Source: Acidimicrobiales bacterium
GTDB taxonomy: Bacteria; Actinomycetota; Acidimicrobiia; Acidimicrobiales; JADJXE01
Length of the DNA: 64,000 bases
NCBI GenBank assembly: GCA_016716005.1
Contig: JADJXE010000001.1
Location: 1,687,001-1,751,000 of the forward strand
Reading direction: 5' to 3'
Positions 57,899-64,000 of the stretch are shown one piece after another (position 1 is the stretch's first letter; the number at the start of each line of letters is the position of its first letter). A program made the position numbers and the translations under genes. The notes under the pieces were generated by a model, which was given only the letters and a program-made list of their open reading frames with translations, did not search any database and was not told the origin of the DNA.

Positions 57899-57927
57899 AG
57901 GATACGGCCCCGCAGCGCACCAGGCAA
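57899..57927 (-). promoter_or_regulatory. Probable promoter of rplM-rpsI
   Basis: On the minus strand TTGCCT (57927-57922) and TATCCT (57904-57899) are separated by exactly 17 bases, 69 bases upstream of the rplM start, leaving a 5' leader of about 60 bases. The site lies between the divergent rplM and ilvA genes. Confidence 0.55.
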
Positions 57928-57942
57928 ACAAGGGGGTGGAGG

Positions 57943-59169
57943 GTGGACCTCATCGGGCTGGAGGAGATCCGGGCCGCGGCCGAGGTGGTCACCCCCGTGC
58001 TGCGACCCACGCCGGTCCGCCGGGCGCACGCCCTGAGCCGCGTGTGCGGACGAGAGGTGCTGCTGAAGCCCGAGCACCTGCAGCGGACGGGCTCGTTCAA
58101 GATCCGCGGCGCCTACCACCGCCTGGCCGGCCTCCCCGCCCGCCCGCCGGAGGGGCGCGACGACCTCCCCGATGTGGTGGCCGCGTCGGCCGGGAACCAC
58201 GCCCAGGGTGTCGCCCTCGCCGCCACGATCACGGGGCACCGGGCCCTGGTGTTCATGCCCAGCACGGTGACGCTGCCGAAGCTGGCAGCCACGCGCGACT
58301 ACGGCGCGGAGGTGCGGCTCGTCGGTGCGACGGTGGACGACGCCGTCCGCGCAGCACGGGCCCACGCCGAGTCGACCGGAGCGGTGTTCGTGCCTCCGTT
58401 CGACGACGCCACCGTGCTCGCGGGACAGGGCACCCTCGGCCTGGAGCTGGCCACCGAGGCCCCGCAGGCCCAGGTCGTGGTCGTGCCAGTCGGGGGAGGC
58501 GGGCTGATCGGCGGGGTGGCGACCGCCCTCGCCCACGTCCGCCCGCAGGTGCGGGTGATCGGCGTGCAGGCGGCCGCGGTGCCGTCGATGGTCGTCTCAC
58601 TGGCGGCCGGTCGCCCGGTCGAGGTGGCCGCGCACCGCACCCTCGCCGACGGCATCGCCGTGCGCTCCCCCTCGGCGCTCACCCTCGCCCACGTGCAGGC
58701 GCACGTCCACGAGGTGGTCACGGTCACCGAGGAGGAGCTGGCCCGGGCCGTGCTGCTGCTCCTGGAGCGGGCCAGGTCCGTGGTGGAGCCGGCCGGGGCG
58801 GCCGGGCTGGCCGCGCTGCTCGCCGGGAAGGTGCCCGGCGACGGGCCGGTGCTCGCGGTGCTGTCGGGCGGCAACGTCGACGCGCCGGTGCTCACCGAGG
58901 TGATCGACTTCGGCCTCAGCGCGGCCGGTCGCTACCTCGTCCTGCGGCTGGTGCTCGCCGACCGGCCGGGCGCGCTGGCCGACGCCACCCGGGCCATCGC
59001 CGACCTCGGCCTCAACGTGCTGGCCGTCGAGCACCACCGGCTGGGGGTGGCGCTCGGGGTCGACGAGGTGGAGGTGGTCGTCACGCTGGAGACCCGCGGC
59101 CCCGAGCACCGGGCCGAGGTGCTCGGGGCCCTCGGTCGCGCCGGCCTGCGGGTCGAGCTCGTCCGCTGA
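57943..59169 (+). CDS. ilvA: Threonine ammonia-lyase (dehydratase) with C-terminal ACT-like domain
   Basis: Converts threonine to 2-oxobutanoate, for isoleucine synthesis or catabolism. 408 residues. The PLP Lys is in LQRTGSFKIRGAYHRLAG, then SAGNHAQGVALAATITG, the phosphate-binding loop PVGGGGLIGGVATALA and VLSGGNVD. The last 80 residues (LRLVLADRPGALADATRAIA, then a beta-strand ending EVEVVVTLETRG) form a single ACT-like domain, the short 'TdcB plus ACT' layout. GTG 57943 follows GGGGTGGAGG. It is an isolated + gene among minus-strand ribosomal genes. Confidence 0.92.
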   Translation: MDLIGLEEIRAAAEVVTPVLRPTPVRRAHALSRVCGREVLLKPEHLQRTGSFKIRGAYHRLAGLPARPPEGRDDLPDVVAASAGNHAQGVALAATITGHRALVFMPSTVTLPKLAATRDYGAEVRLVGATVDDAVRAARAHAESTGAVFVPPFDDATVLAGQGTLGLELATEAPQAQVVVVPVGGGGLIGGVATALAHVRPQVRVIGVQAAAVPSMVVSLAAGRPVEVAAHRTLADGIAVRSPSALTLAHVQAHVHEVVTVTEEELARAVLLLLERARSVVEPAGAAGLAALLAGKVPGDGPVLAVLSGGNVDAPVLTEVIDFGLSAAGRYLVLRLVLADRPGALADATRAIADLGLNVLAVEHHRLGVALGVDEVEVVVTLETRGPEHRAEVLGALGRAGLRVELVR

Positions 59170-59178
59170 ACCCACGGC

Positions 59179-59205
59179 CGGCGGGCGGCCCGGGCCCGCC
59201 CGCCG
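59179..59205. terminator. Bidirectional terminator between ilvA and truA
   Basis: CGGCGGGCGG and CCGCCCGCCG make a perfect 10-bp stem with a CCCGGGC loop, filling the whole gap between the two convergent stop codons. It can end both transcripts. Confidence 0.75.
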
Positions 59206-60039
59206 TCAACCCGGCGGCGTGTCGGGGTAGCGCACCGCCCAGAGGCACAGGCCGTGGGCCGGCGCCGGCTGGCCGGCCGCCGCGCGGTCGCGCCGCCGCA
59301 GGATCGCGAGCAGCTCACCGGCGCGGAGCCGGCCCCTCCCCACGTCCACGAGGGTGCCCACGATGCTGCGCACCATCTGGTGGCAGAAGGCCGACGCCTC
59401 GATCTCGAACCGCAGCACGCCGCCACCGGCGTCGACCCAGCGCGCGTCGAGCACGCGTCGCACCAGCGACGGCGACGGGCTGCCGGCGTCGGTCCGGGGT
59501 CGCCGGCAGAACGACGTGAAGTCGTGCTCGCCGACGAGCGGATCGCAGGCCAGCCGGAGCTCGCTCAGATCGAGGGGCTCGGGAATGTGCCAGGAGGTGG
59601 ACGCCAGGAACGGATCGGGAACGGGGCGGTTGAGGATGGTGTAGCGGTAGCGGCGGGACACCGCCGAGTGGCGGGCGTGGAACGAGGGATCGGCCAGCGA
59701 GAGCTCGCGGACGACGATCGTCGGTGCGCACAGGCCGTTCAGCGAGCGCTGCACCTTGGCCAGGTCGAGACCGTCGGACGAGGCGTCGAAGCTGACGACC
59801 TGGCCCCACGCGTGCACGCCGGCGTCGGTTCGGCCGGCGCACGCCAGCTCGACCGGCTGGCGGAGCACCTGCTCGAGGCTCTCCGTCAGCGACCCGGCCA
59901 CCGTCCGGACCCCGGCGTTGGCCGCGAACCCGTGGAACCCGCTGCCGTCGTAGGCGATCACCATCCGGACCCGGACCCGGGGCCGGGGCCGGGGCGCCTG
60001 GCGTCCAGCCGGCCCCGCCGGCGCGTCGAACAGGCTCAT
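59206..60039 (-). CDS. truA: tRNA pseudouridine(38-40) synthase
   Basis: Modifies U38-U40 in the anticodon stem. 277 residues from ATG 60039. RMVIAYDGSGFHGFAANAGV, the catalytic Asp in CAGRTDAGVHAWGQVVSFD, ARHSAVSRRYRYTILNRP, HDFTSFCRR and AFCHQMVRSIVGTLVDVGRG are family motifs. About 25 basic, Pro-rich residues precede the usual N-terminus, so an internal start is possible. Last gene of the alpha operon, downstream of rplQ. Confidence 0.95.
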   Translation of the reverse strand: MSLFDAPAGPAGRQAPRPRPRVRVRMVIAYDGSGFHGFAANAGVRTVAGSLTESLEQVLRQPVELACAGRTDAGVHAWGQVVSFDASSDGLDLAKVQRSLNGLCAPTIVVRELSLADPSFHARHSAVSRRYRYTILNRPVPDPFLASTSWHIPEPLDLSELRLACDPLVGEHDFTSFCRRPRTDAGSPSPSLVRRVLDARWVDAGGGVLRFEIEASAFCHQMVRSIVGTLVDVGRGRLRAGELLAILRRRDRAAAGQPAPAHGLCLWAVRYPDTPPG

Positions 60040-60103
60040 GCCCCCGGCGCCGGGCGAGCGGGCGTCCGCGGCGTGCGCGTCACCCCGGGGACCGCCTCAG
60101 GGG

Positions 60104-60457
60104 TCAGATCAGCTCGAGGCGCGCCATGGGCGCGTTGTCGCCGTGACGCGGCCCCAGCTTGAGGATCCGGGTGTAGCCGCCGGGGCGCTCGGTGTAGCGC
60201 GGCGCGATCTCCTCGAAGAGCTTGTGGGCCATCTCCTTGTCACCGAGGAACGACACCACGTCGCGATGGCGGTGGACGCCACCCTTCTTGGCCTTCGTGA
60301 TCAGCTTCTCGGCGATCGGCCGGAGGGCCTTGGCCTTGGCCTCGGTGGTGACGATGGCCTCGGCCGCGAACAGCGAGGCGGCCATGTTGGCCATCATGAG
60401 CCGCTGGTGGGCGGCATCGCCGCCGAACCGGCGGGACTTCCTGGGCGTGGCAGGCAT
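60104..60457 (-). CDS. rplQ: 50S ribosomal protein L17
   Basis: 117 residues, the bacterial length. RRFGGDAAHQRLMMANMAAS, ITTEAKAKAL-type segment (VTTEAKAKALRPIAEKLITK) and YTRILKLGPRHGDNAPMARL are typical. ATG 60457, 18 bases after the rpoA stop. Confidence 0.97.
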   Translation of the reverse strand: MPATPRKSRRFGGDAAHQRLMMANMAASLFAAEAIVTTEAKAKALRPIAEKLITKAKKGGVHRHRDVVSFLGDKEMAHKLFEEIAPRYTERPGGYTRILKLGPRHGDNAPMARLELI

Positions 60458-60475
60458 GGGGTCAGGTCCTCCGGA

Positions 60476-61414
60476 TCAGCGGGCGCCCTTGAGGGACAGG
60501 CCGCGCTCGTCGAGCTTCTGCTTCACCTCGTCGAGCGACTTCTGGCCGAAGTTGGTGATCGCCAACAGGTCGTCCTCGCTGCGCTCGAGCAGCTCGCCGA
60601 TGGTGTTGACCTGGGCCCGCTTCAGGCAGTTGCGGGGGCGCTCCGACAGGTCGAGGTCTTCGATCGGCAGGTTCAGGTCGGGCGAGCCGGCGGTGGCGCC
60701 GACGGGGTCGCCCAGCTCCAGCCCGAGGGGCTGGTCGCTCATGTCGGCGACCAGGCTCACGAGCGACCGCAGCGTGTCGCCAGCCGACGCCAGGGCCTCG
60801 CGGGGCGACAGCGAGCCGTCGGTCTCGATGTCGAGCACCAGGCGGTCGTAGTTGGTCGACTGCTCCACGCGGGTGGGCTCGACCGAGAACGCGACCCGCC
60901 GGACGGGCGAGAAGATGGCGTCGATCGGGACGACCCCGATGGTGGACGTCGGGTTGGTGCGCTCGGCCGACAGGTAGCCGCGGCCCTGCTCGACCGTGAG
61001 GTCGACGGCGAGGCGGCCCTTGGCGTTCACCGTGGCCAGGTGGAGCTCGGGGTTGACGATGGTGACGTCGGCGCTCGTCTTGATGTCGCCGGCAGTCACC
61101 TCGGCCGGGCCCTTCACGTCCAGGCGGAGCACGAGGGGGTCGGGCGACAACGAGGTGAGCACGACGTCCTTCAGGTTCAGGATCACGTCGGTGACGTCCT
61201 CGACCACGCCGCTGATGGTGTCGAACTCGTGCAGGGCGTCGTCGAAGCGGACGGTGGTGACGGCGGCGCCGGGGATCGACGACATCAGGGTGCGTCGCAG
61301 CGAGTTGCCGATGGTGTAGCCGAACCCGGGCTCGAGCGGCCCGATCGCGAACCGCTGACGGTTGCCTTCGGGGTCGCCCAACGGCTCGACGGTGGGGCGC
61401 TGCATGACCAGCAT
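60476..61414 (-). CDS. rpoA: RNA polymerase alpha subunit
   Basis: 312 residues. N-terminal assembly domain: FAIGPLEPGFGYTIGNSLRR, TLMSSIPGAAVTTVRFDDAL, HEFDTISGVVEDVTDVILNL; C-terminal domain for UP-element and activator contacts: LSERPRNCLKRAQVNTIGEL, LAITNFGQKSLDEVKQKLDE. ATG 61414 has GAGGAAC upstream. The start MLVMQRPTVEPLG is normal for actinobacteria. Confidence 0.98.
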   Translation of the reverse strand: MLVMQRPTVEPLGDPEGNRQRFAIGPLEPGFGYTIGNSLRRTLMSSIPGAAVTTVRFDDALHEFDTISGVVEDVTDVILNLKDVVLTSLSPDPLVLRLDVKGPAEVTAGDIKTSADVTIVNPELHLATVNAKGRLAVDLTVEQGRGYLSAERTNPTSTIGVVPIDAIFSPVRRVAFSVEPTRVEQSTNYDRLVLDIETDGSLSPREALASAGDTLRSLVSLVADMSDQPLGLELGDPVGATAGSPDLNLPIEDLDLSERPRNCLKRAQVNTIGELLERSEDDLLAITNFGQKSLDEVKQKLDERGLSLKGAR

Positions 61415-61503
61415 GTCGTTCCTCGCTGCTCGACTCGTGGTGGTGGGGTGGTGCCGGGCGGGTGGGGGCGGCAGGGCGCCGAGGGCGCCCGGCGACGCCG
61501 CGG

Positions 61504-62130
61504 CTACTTGCTGTAGAGCTCGACGATGAGCTGCTCGCGCACGGGGACGTCGATGTGCTCGCGCAGGGGCAGGTCGCGCACGGTGGCCTGCATGCCGCCG
61601 TCGCCGCTCTCCAACCACGGCGGGGTGGAGCGGTCGAGCGTGTCGAGGTTGTGGCGGACGACGATCATGGAGCGGGCCTTGTCCCGCAGCTCCACGACGT
61701 CGCCGCGGCGGACCTGGTAGCTCGGGATGGTGACCCGCTTGCCGTTCACGTTGACGTGGCCGTGGCGGACCAGCTGGCGGGCCTGGGCCCGGCTCGCCCC
61801 CCACCCGGCTCGGAACGCCACGTTGTCCAACCGGAGCTCGAGCAGCCGGAGGAGGTTCTCACCGGTCACCCCCGACTGGCGGTTGGCCTCGGCGTAGATG
61901 CGGCGGAACTGCTTCTCCATCACCCCGTAGATCCGGCGGGCCTTCTGCTTCTCCCGCAGCTGCACGAGGTACTCGGAGCCGGTCTGTCGCCGCGAGCGGC
62001 CGTGCTCGCCCGGCGGGTACGGCCGGCGCTCGATGGGGCACTTCATGGTCTCGCACTTGGCGCCCTTCAAGAACAGCTTCATGCGCTCTCGGCGGCAGAG
62101 CTTGCAGACCGGTCCGGTGTAGCGAGCCAT
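61504..62130 (-). CDS. rpsD: 30S ribosomal protein S4
   Basis: 208 residues, with the zinc-binding (C+) N-terminus: Cys9, Cys12, Cys26 and Cys31 in ARYTGPVCKLCRRERMKLFL and CETMKCPIERRP. The S4 RNA-binding domain (RLDNVAFRAGWGASRAQARQ, LVRHGHVNVNGKRVTIPSYQ) follows. ATG 62130, six bases after the rpsK stop. Having the zinc form suggests zinc-replete growth or a separate C- paralogue elsewhere. Confidence 0.97.
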   Translation of the reverse strand: MARYTGPVCKLCRRERMKLFLKGAKCETMKCPIERRPYPPGEHGRSRRQTGSEYLVQLREKQKARRIYGVMEKQFRRIYAEANRQSGVTGENLLRLLELRLDNVAFRAGWGASRAQARQLVRHGHVNVNGKRVTIPSYQVRRGDVVELRDKARSMIVVRHNLDTLDRSTPPWLESGDGGMQATVRDLPLREHIDVPVREQLIVELYSK

Positions 62131-62136
62131 GGCTGG

Positions 62137-62535
62137 TCAGACCCTCCGTCGCTTGGGCGGGCGGCACCCGTTGTGGGGCACGGGTGTGACGTCTTTGATC
62201 CCGGTGATCTCGATGCCCGCGTTCTGCAGGGAGCGGATGGCGGTCTCGCGGCCCGAGCCGGGGCCCTTCACCAGCACGTCGACCTTGCGGACGCCATGCT
62301 CCATCGCTGCGCGGGCGGCCTTCTCGGCGGCCATCTGGGCCGCGAACGGCGTCGACTTCCGCGAGCCCTTGAAGCCCACGTTGCCCGCCGACGCCCACGA
62401 GATCGTGTTGCCCTCGTGGTCGGTGATGGTGACGATCGTGTTGTTGAACGAGCTCTTGATGTGCGCGACGCCGTAGGCGATGTTCTTGCGCTCGCGGCGG
62501 CGGGGGCGCCTGCCGCCTGGCTTGGGCTTGGCCAT
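62137..62535 (-). CDS. rpsK: 30S ribosomal protein S11
   Basis: 132 residues. NIAYGVAHIKSSFNNTIVTI, TDHEGNTISWASAGNVGFKG, STPFAAQMAAEKAARAAMEH and the basic tail NGCRPPKRRRV. ATG 62535 overlaps the rpsM stop (ATGA). Confidence 0.97.
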   Translation of the reverse strand: MAKPKPGGRRPRRRERKNIAYGVAHIKSSFNNTIVTITDHEGNTISWASAGNVGFKGSRKSTPFAAQMAAEKAARAAMEHGVRKVDVLVKGPGSGRETAIRSLQNAGIEITGIKDVTPVPHNGCRPPKRRRV

Positions 62536-62918
62536 CAGTGCTTCCTCAGAACCTTCTTCTTGCCGGCCACGGTCTTCTTCGGGCCCTTGCGGGTGCGGGC
62601 GTTGGTGTGGGTGCGCTGGCCATGGACCGGCAGGCCCCGCCGGTGGCGGAGGCCCTGGTAGCAACCGATCTCCATCTTGCGCTTGATGTCCTGGGCGACC
62701 TCGCGGCGCAGGTCGCCCTCGACCTTGAGGTTCGCGTCGACGTAGCCGCGGATGCGGTTGACCTCTTCGTCGGTCAGGTCGCGCACCCGCGTGTCGGGGT
62801 CGACCCCCAGCTCGGCGCAGAGCTTCTGCGACGTGGTGCGGCCGATGCCGTAGACGTACGTGAGGGAGACCTCGAGACGCTTCTCCCTGGGGATGTCGAC
62901 CCCCGCGATTCGTGCCAT
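62535..62918 (-). CDS. rpsM: 30S ribosomal protein S13
   Basis: 127 residues. ARIAGVDIPREKRLEVSLTY, YGIGRTTSQKLCAELGVDPD (helix-two-turns-helix) and the tail GLRHRRGLPVHGQRTHTNAR. ATG 62918, 16 bases after the rpmJ stop. Confidence 0.97.
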   Translation of the reverse strand: MARIAGVDIPREKRLEVSLTYVYGIGRTTSQKLCAELGVDPDTRVRDLTDEEVNRIRGYVDANLKVEGDLRREVAQDIKRKMEIGCYQGLRHRRGLPVHGQRTHTNARTRKGPKKTVAGKKKVLRKH

Positions 62919-62933
62919 TCGACGCGGCTCCTA

Positions 62934-63047
62934 CTAACCCTGGCGCTGCTTGTGGCGAGGGTTCTCACAGATGACCATCACGCGCCCGTGGCGGCGGATG
63001 ACCTTGCACTTCTCACAGATCTTCTTGACGCTGGGTCGGACCTTCAT
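62934..63047 (-). CDS. rpmJ: 50S ribosomal protein L36
   Basis: 37 residues from ATG 63047 to TAG 62934, beginning MKVRPSVKKICEKCKVIRRH. Cys11, Cys14, Cys27 and His32 give the zinc-ribbon (C+) form. It lies between infA and rpsM, the standard place. Confidence 0.97.
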   Translation of the reverse strand: MKVRPSVKKICEKCKVIRRHGRVMVICENPRHKQRQG

Positions 63048-63076
63048 GGCGTCCTCGGTCGGCGGGCGAGTTCGGA

Positions 63077-63301
63077 CTACTTGTAGCGGTAGGTGATGCG
63101 ACCACGGGTGAGGTCGTAGGGCGTCAGCTCAACCTGGACGCGATCGCCAGGCAGGATCCGGATGTAGTGCATCCGCATCTTCCCGGAGATGTGGGCCAGC
63201 ACCTTGTGGCCGTTCTCCAGCTCCACCCGGAACATGGCGTTGGGGAGCGGCTCGATGACCGTCCCCTCGAGCACGATCGCGTCTTCTTTGGGCTTCGGCA
63301 G
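63077..63301 (-). CDS. infA: Translation initiation factor IF-1, apparent CTG start
   Basis: An OB-fold protein of 74 residues that binds the ribosomal A site at initiation. VLEGTVIEPLPNAMFRVELE and NGHKVLAHISGKMRMHYIRI match IF-1. The conserved N-terminus (PKPKEDAIV, cf. the usual PKKEDVIV) lies upstream of the first GTG (63274) and is preceded by the codon CTG at 63301, not ATG. A perfect AGGAGG sits six bases before that CTG, so it is very likely the start, unless the first base is a miscalled A. Confidence 0.9.
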   Translation of the reverse strand: MPKPKEDAIVLEGTVIEPLPNAMFRVELENGHKVLAHISGKMRMHYIRILPGDRVQVELTPYDLTRGRITYRYK

Positions 63302-63350
63302 GGTTGACCTCCTGGTCGGGCGAGGTTGTGCGACCCGGGGCGCGTTGCTC

Positions 63351-63367
63351 CCGCCTCCAGGAGGCGG
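63351..63367 (-). promoter_or_regulatory. Hairpin in the map-infA spacer
   Basis: CCGCCTCC-A-GGAGGCGG can fold to a 6-7 bp stem between map and infA, 50 bases upstream of the infA start. It could act as a weak terminator, attenuator or processing site. Its GGAGG is not next to a start codon. Confidence 0.35.
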
Positions 63368-63427
63368 CTACGGGGCCAAAGAGAGAGGCTACCGGCTGGG
63401 ACGGCCCGCCAACAAGTCCACTCCGCC

Positions 63428-64000
63428 TCAGGGCACCGTGAGGATCTCGGGCCCCTCGTCGGTGATGGCGATGGTGTGCTCGAAGTGCGCCGAGAGGCTG
63501 CCGTCGGCGGTGACCACGCTCCAGCCGTCGTCGAGCAGGCGCGTGCCGGGCTGGCCCACGTTCACCATGGGCTCCACCGCGAAGACGTTCCCGGCGCGCA
63601 GCCGGGGGCCCCGACCCGGCGGGCCGTAGTTGGGGACCTCGGGCTTCTCGTGCATGGCCGTGCCGATGGCGTGGCCCACGTACTCGCGGACGACCGAGAA
63701 CCCGGCGGCCTCGGCCACCGACTGCACCGCGTGGCCGATGTCGGAGATGCGGTTGCCGTCCACCATCTGGGCGATCCCCGCGTACAGGCTCTTCTCGGTG
63801 ACCTCGAGCAGCTTCAGGGCCTGGTCCGACACCTCGCCGACCGGCGCGGTGAAGGCGGCGTCGCCGTGGTAGCCCTGCACGATCGCCCCGCAGTCGACGG
63901 AGATGATGTCGCCCTCCTCGAGCCGAAGCGGGCCCGGGATGCCGTGGACGATCACGTCATTGGGCGACGCGCAGATCACCGCCGGGAAGCCGTGGTAGCC
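63428..64000 (-). CDS. map: Methionine aminopeptidase type I (N-terminus outside window)
   Basis: Removes N-terminal Met. The visible 190 residues hold all metal ligands: Asp in IISVDCGAIVQGYHGDAAFT (two Asp), His in VGHAIGTAMHEKPEVPN, Glu in FAVEPMVNVG and Glu in HTIAITDEGPEIL. The substrate His is in GYHGDAAFT. The upstream part GYHGFPAVICASPNDVIVHG runs to the window edge. It starts the map-infA-rpmJ-rpsM series. Confidence 0.97.
   Translation of the reverse strand, partial: GYHGFPAVICASPNDVIVHGIPGPLRLEEGDIISVDCGAIVQGYHGDAAFTAPVGEVSDQALKLLEVTEKSLYAGIAQMVDGNRISDIGHAVQSVAEAAGFSVVREYVGHAIGTAMHEKPEVPNYGPPGRGPRLRAGNVFAVEPMVNVGQPGTRLLDDGWSVVTADGSLSAHFEHTIAITDEGPEILTVP

Overview
The window is very GC-rich, densely coded DNA from a bacterial chromosome. 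Strongly G/C-biased third codon positions, many GTG starts and the gene orders map-infA-rpmJ-rpsM-rpsK-rpsD-rpoA-rplQ-truA, rplM-rpsI-glmM-glmS and tsaE-tsaB-rimI-tsaD-groES-groEL all point to an actinobacterium. An acidimicrobial lineage fits best (GuaB3-type IMPDH paralogue, K+-independent H+-pyrophosphatase, sucCD, an intein in PcrA), but that placement is inference. Most genes run on the minus strand. Functions are mostly core housekeeping; I see no rRNA, tRNA, CRISPR array, transposase or prophage, and no gene-free stretch longer than about 300 bases (the longest is 26239-26504, which I read as a divergent promoter region).

Layout. 1-6678 (+): the end of a GH2 beta-mannosidase-like enzyme, sdhA, sdhB and hppA (respiration and proton pumping). 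6778-10062 (-): a five-gene run with a CBM48-like protein, a lone PEP-enzyme phospho-swivel domain, two uncharacterised proteins and a DedA membrane protein. 10198-11461 (+): SCP2-like protein and Fpg/Nei glycosylase. 11502-16046 (-): panE, a truncated malate dehydrogenase, a repeat-containing putative lipoprotein with two 13-G tracts, and an aldehyde dehydrogenase. 16155-19920 (-): purN-purH-folD-metF, a purine/one-carbon operon with 1- or 4-base overlaps at every junction. 19991-24117 (-): aquaporin, serine hydrolase, sucD and sucC. 24227-28628: a small membrane-anchored protein (+), an acyl-CoA ligase (-) and a zinc-ribbon/DUF6777-like surface protein (+). 28645-39350 (-): PcrA helicase carrying a 351-residue intein, dienelactone hydrolase, NlpC/P60 endopeptidase, ZapE-like ATPase, guaA, guaB3, a small protein and an epoxide-hydrolase-like enzyme. 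39433-43076: a PLP decarboxylase (+), CAP lipoprotein, Nudix hydrolase, enoyl-CoA hydratase (+) and a 51-residue protein. 43168-52434 (-): groEL and groES under a perfect CIRCE operator, then the t6A-modification genes, type-4 UDG, a P1/NylC-type peptidase, alr, a CBS protein and NAD(P)HX repair. 52473-60039: a methyltransferase (+), acpS, glmS, glmM, rpsI, rplM, ilvA (+) and truA. 60104-64000 (-): the alpha ribosomal operon from rplQ back to a partial map.

Sequence quality matters here. From 1 to about 14.9 kb nearly every gene is broken by one-base indels that conserved protein motifs read straight across; beyond that only two or three remain (about 19450, 29949). The pattern looks like uncorrected long-read or low-coverage consensus error rather than gene decay. 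Coordinates in that part are outer limits of genes whose frame changes internally.

The most notable items are the PcrA intein, the apparently CTG-initiated infA, the malate dehydrogenase lacking about 70 internal residues, the stand-alone phospho-swivel cluster, the Cys/His-variant Fpg zinc finger and the DUF6777/DUF2135-like surface protein. I did not find a clearly new multi-gene system; the swivel-domain cluster (7469-9735) is the nearest candidate.
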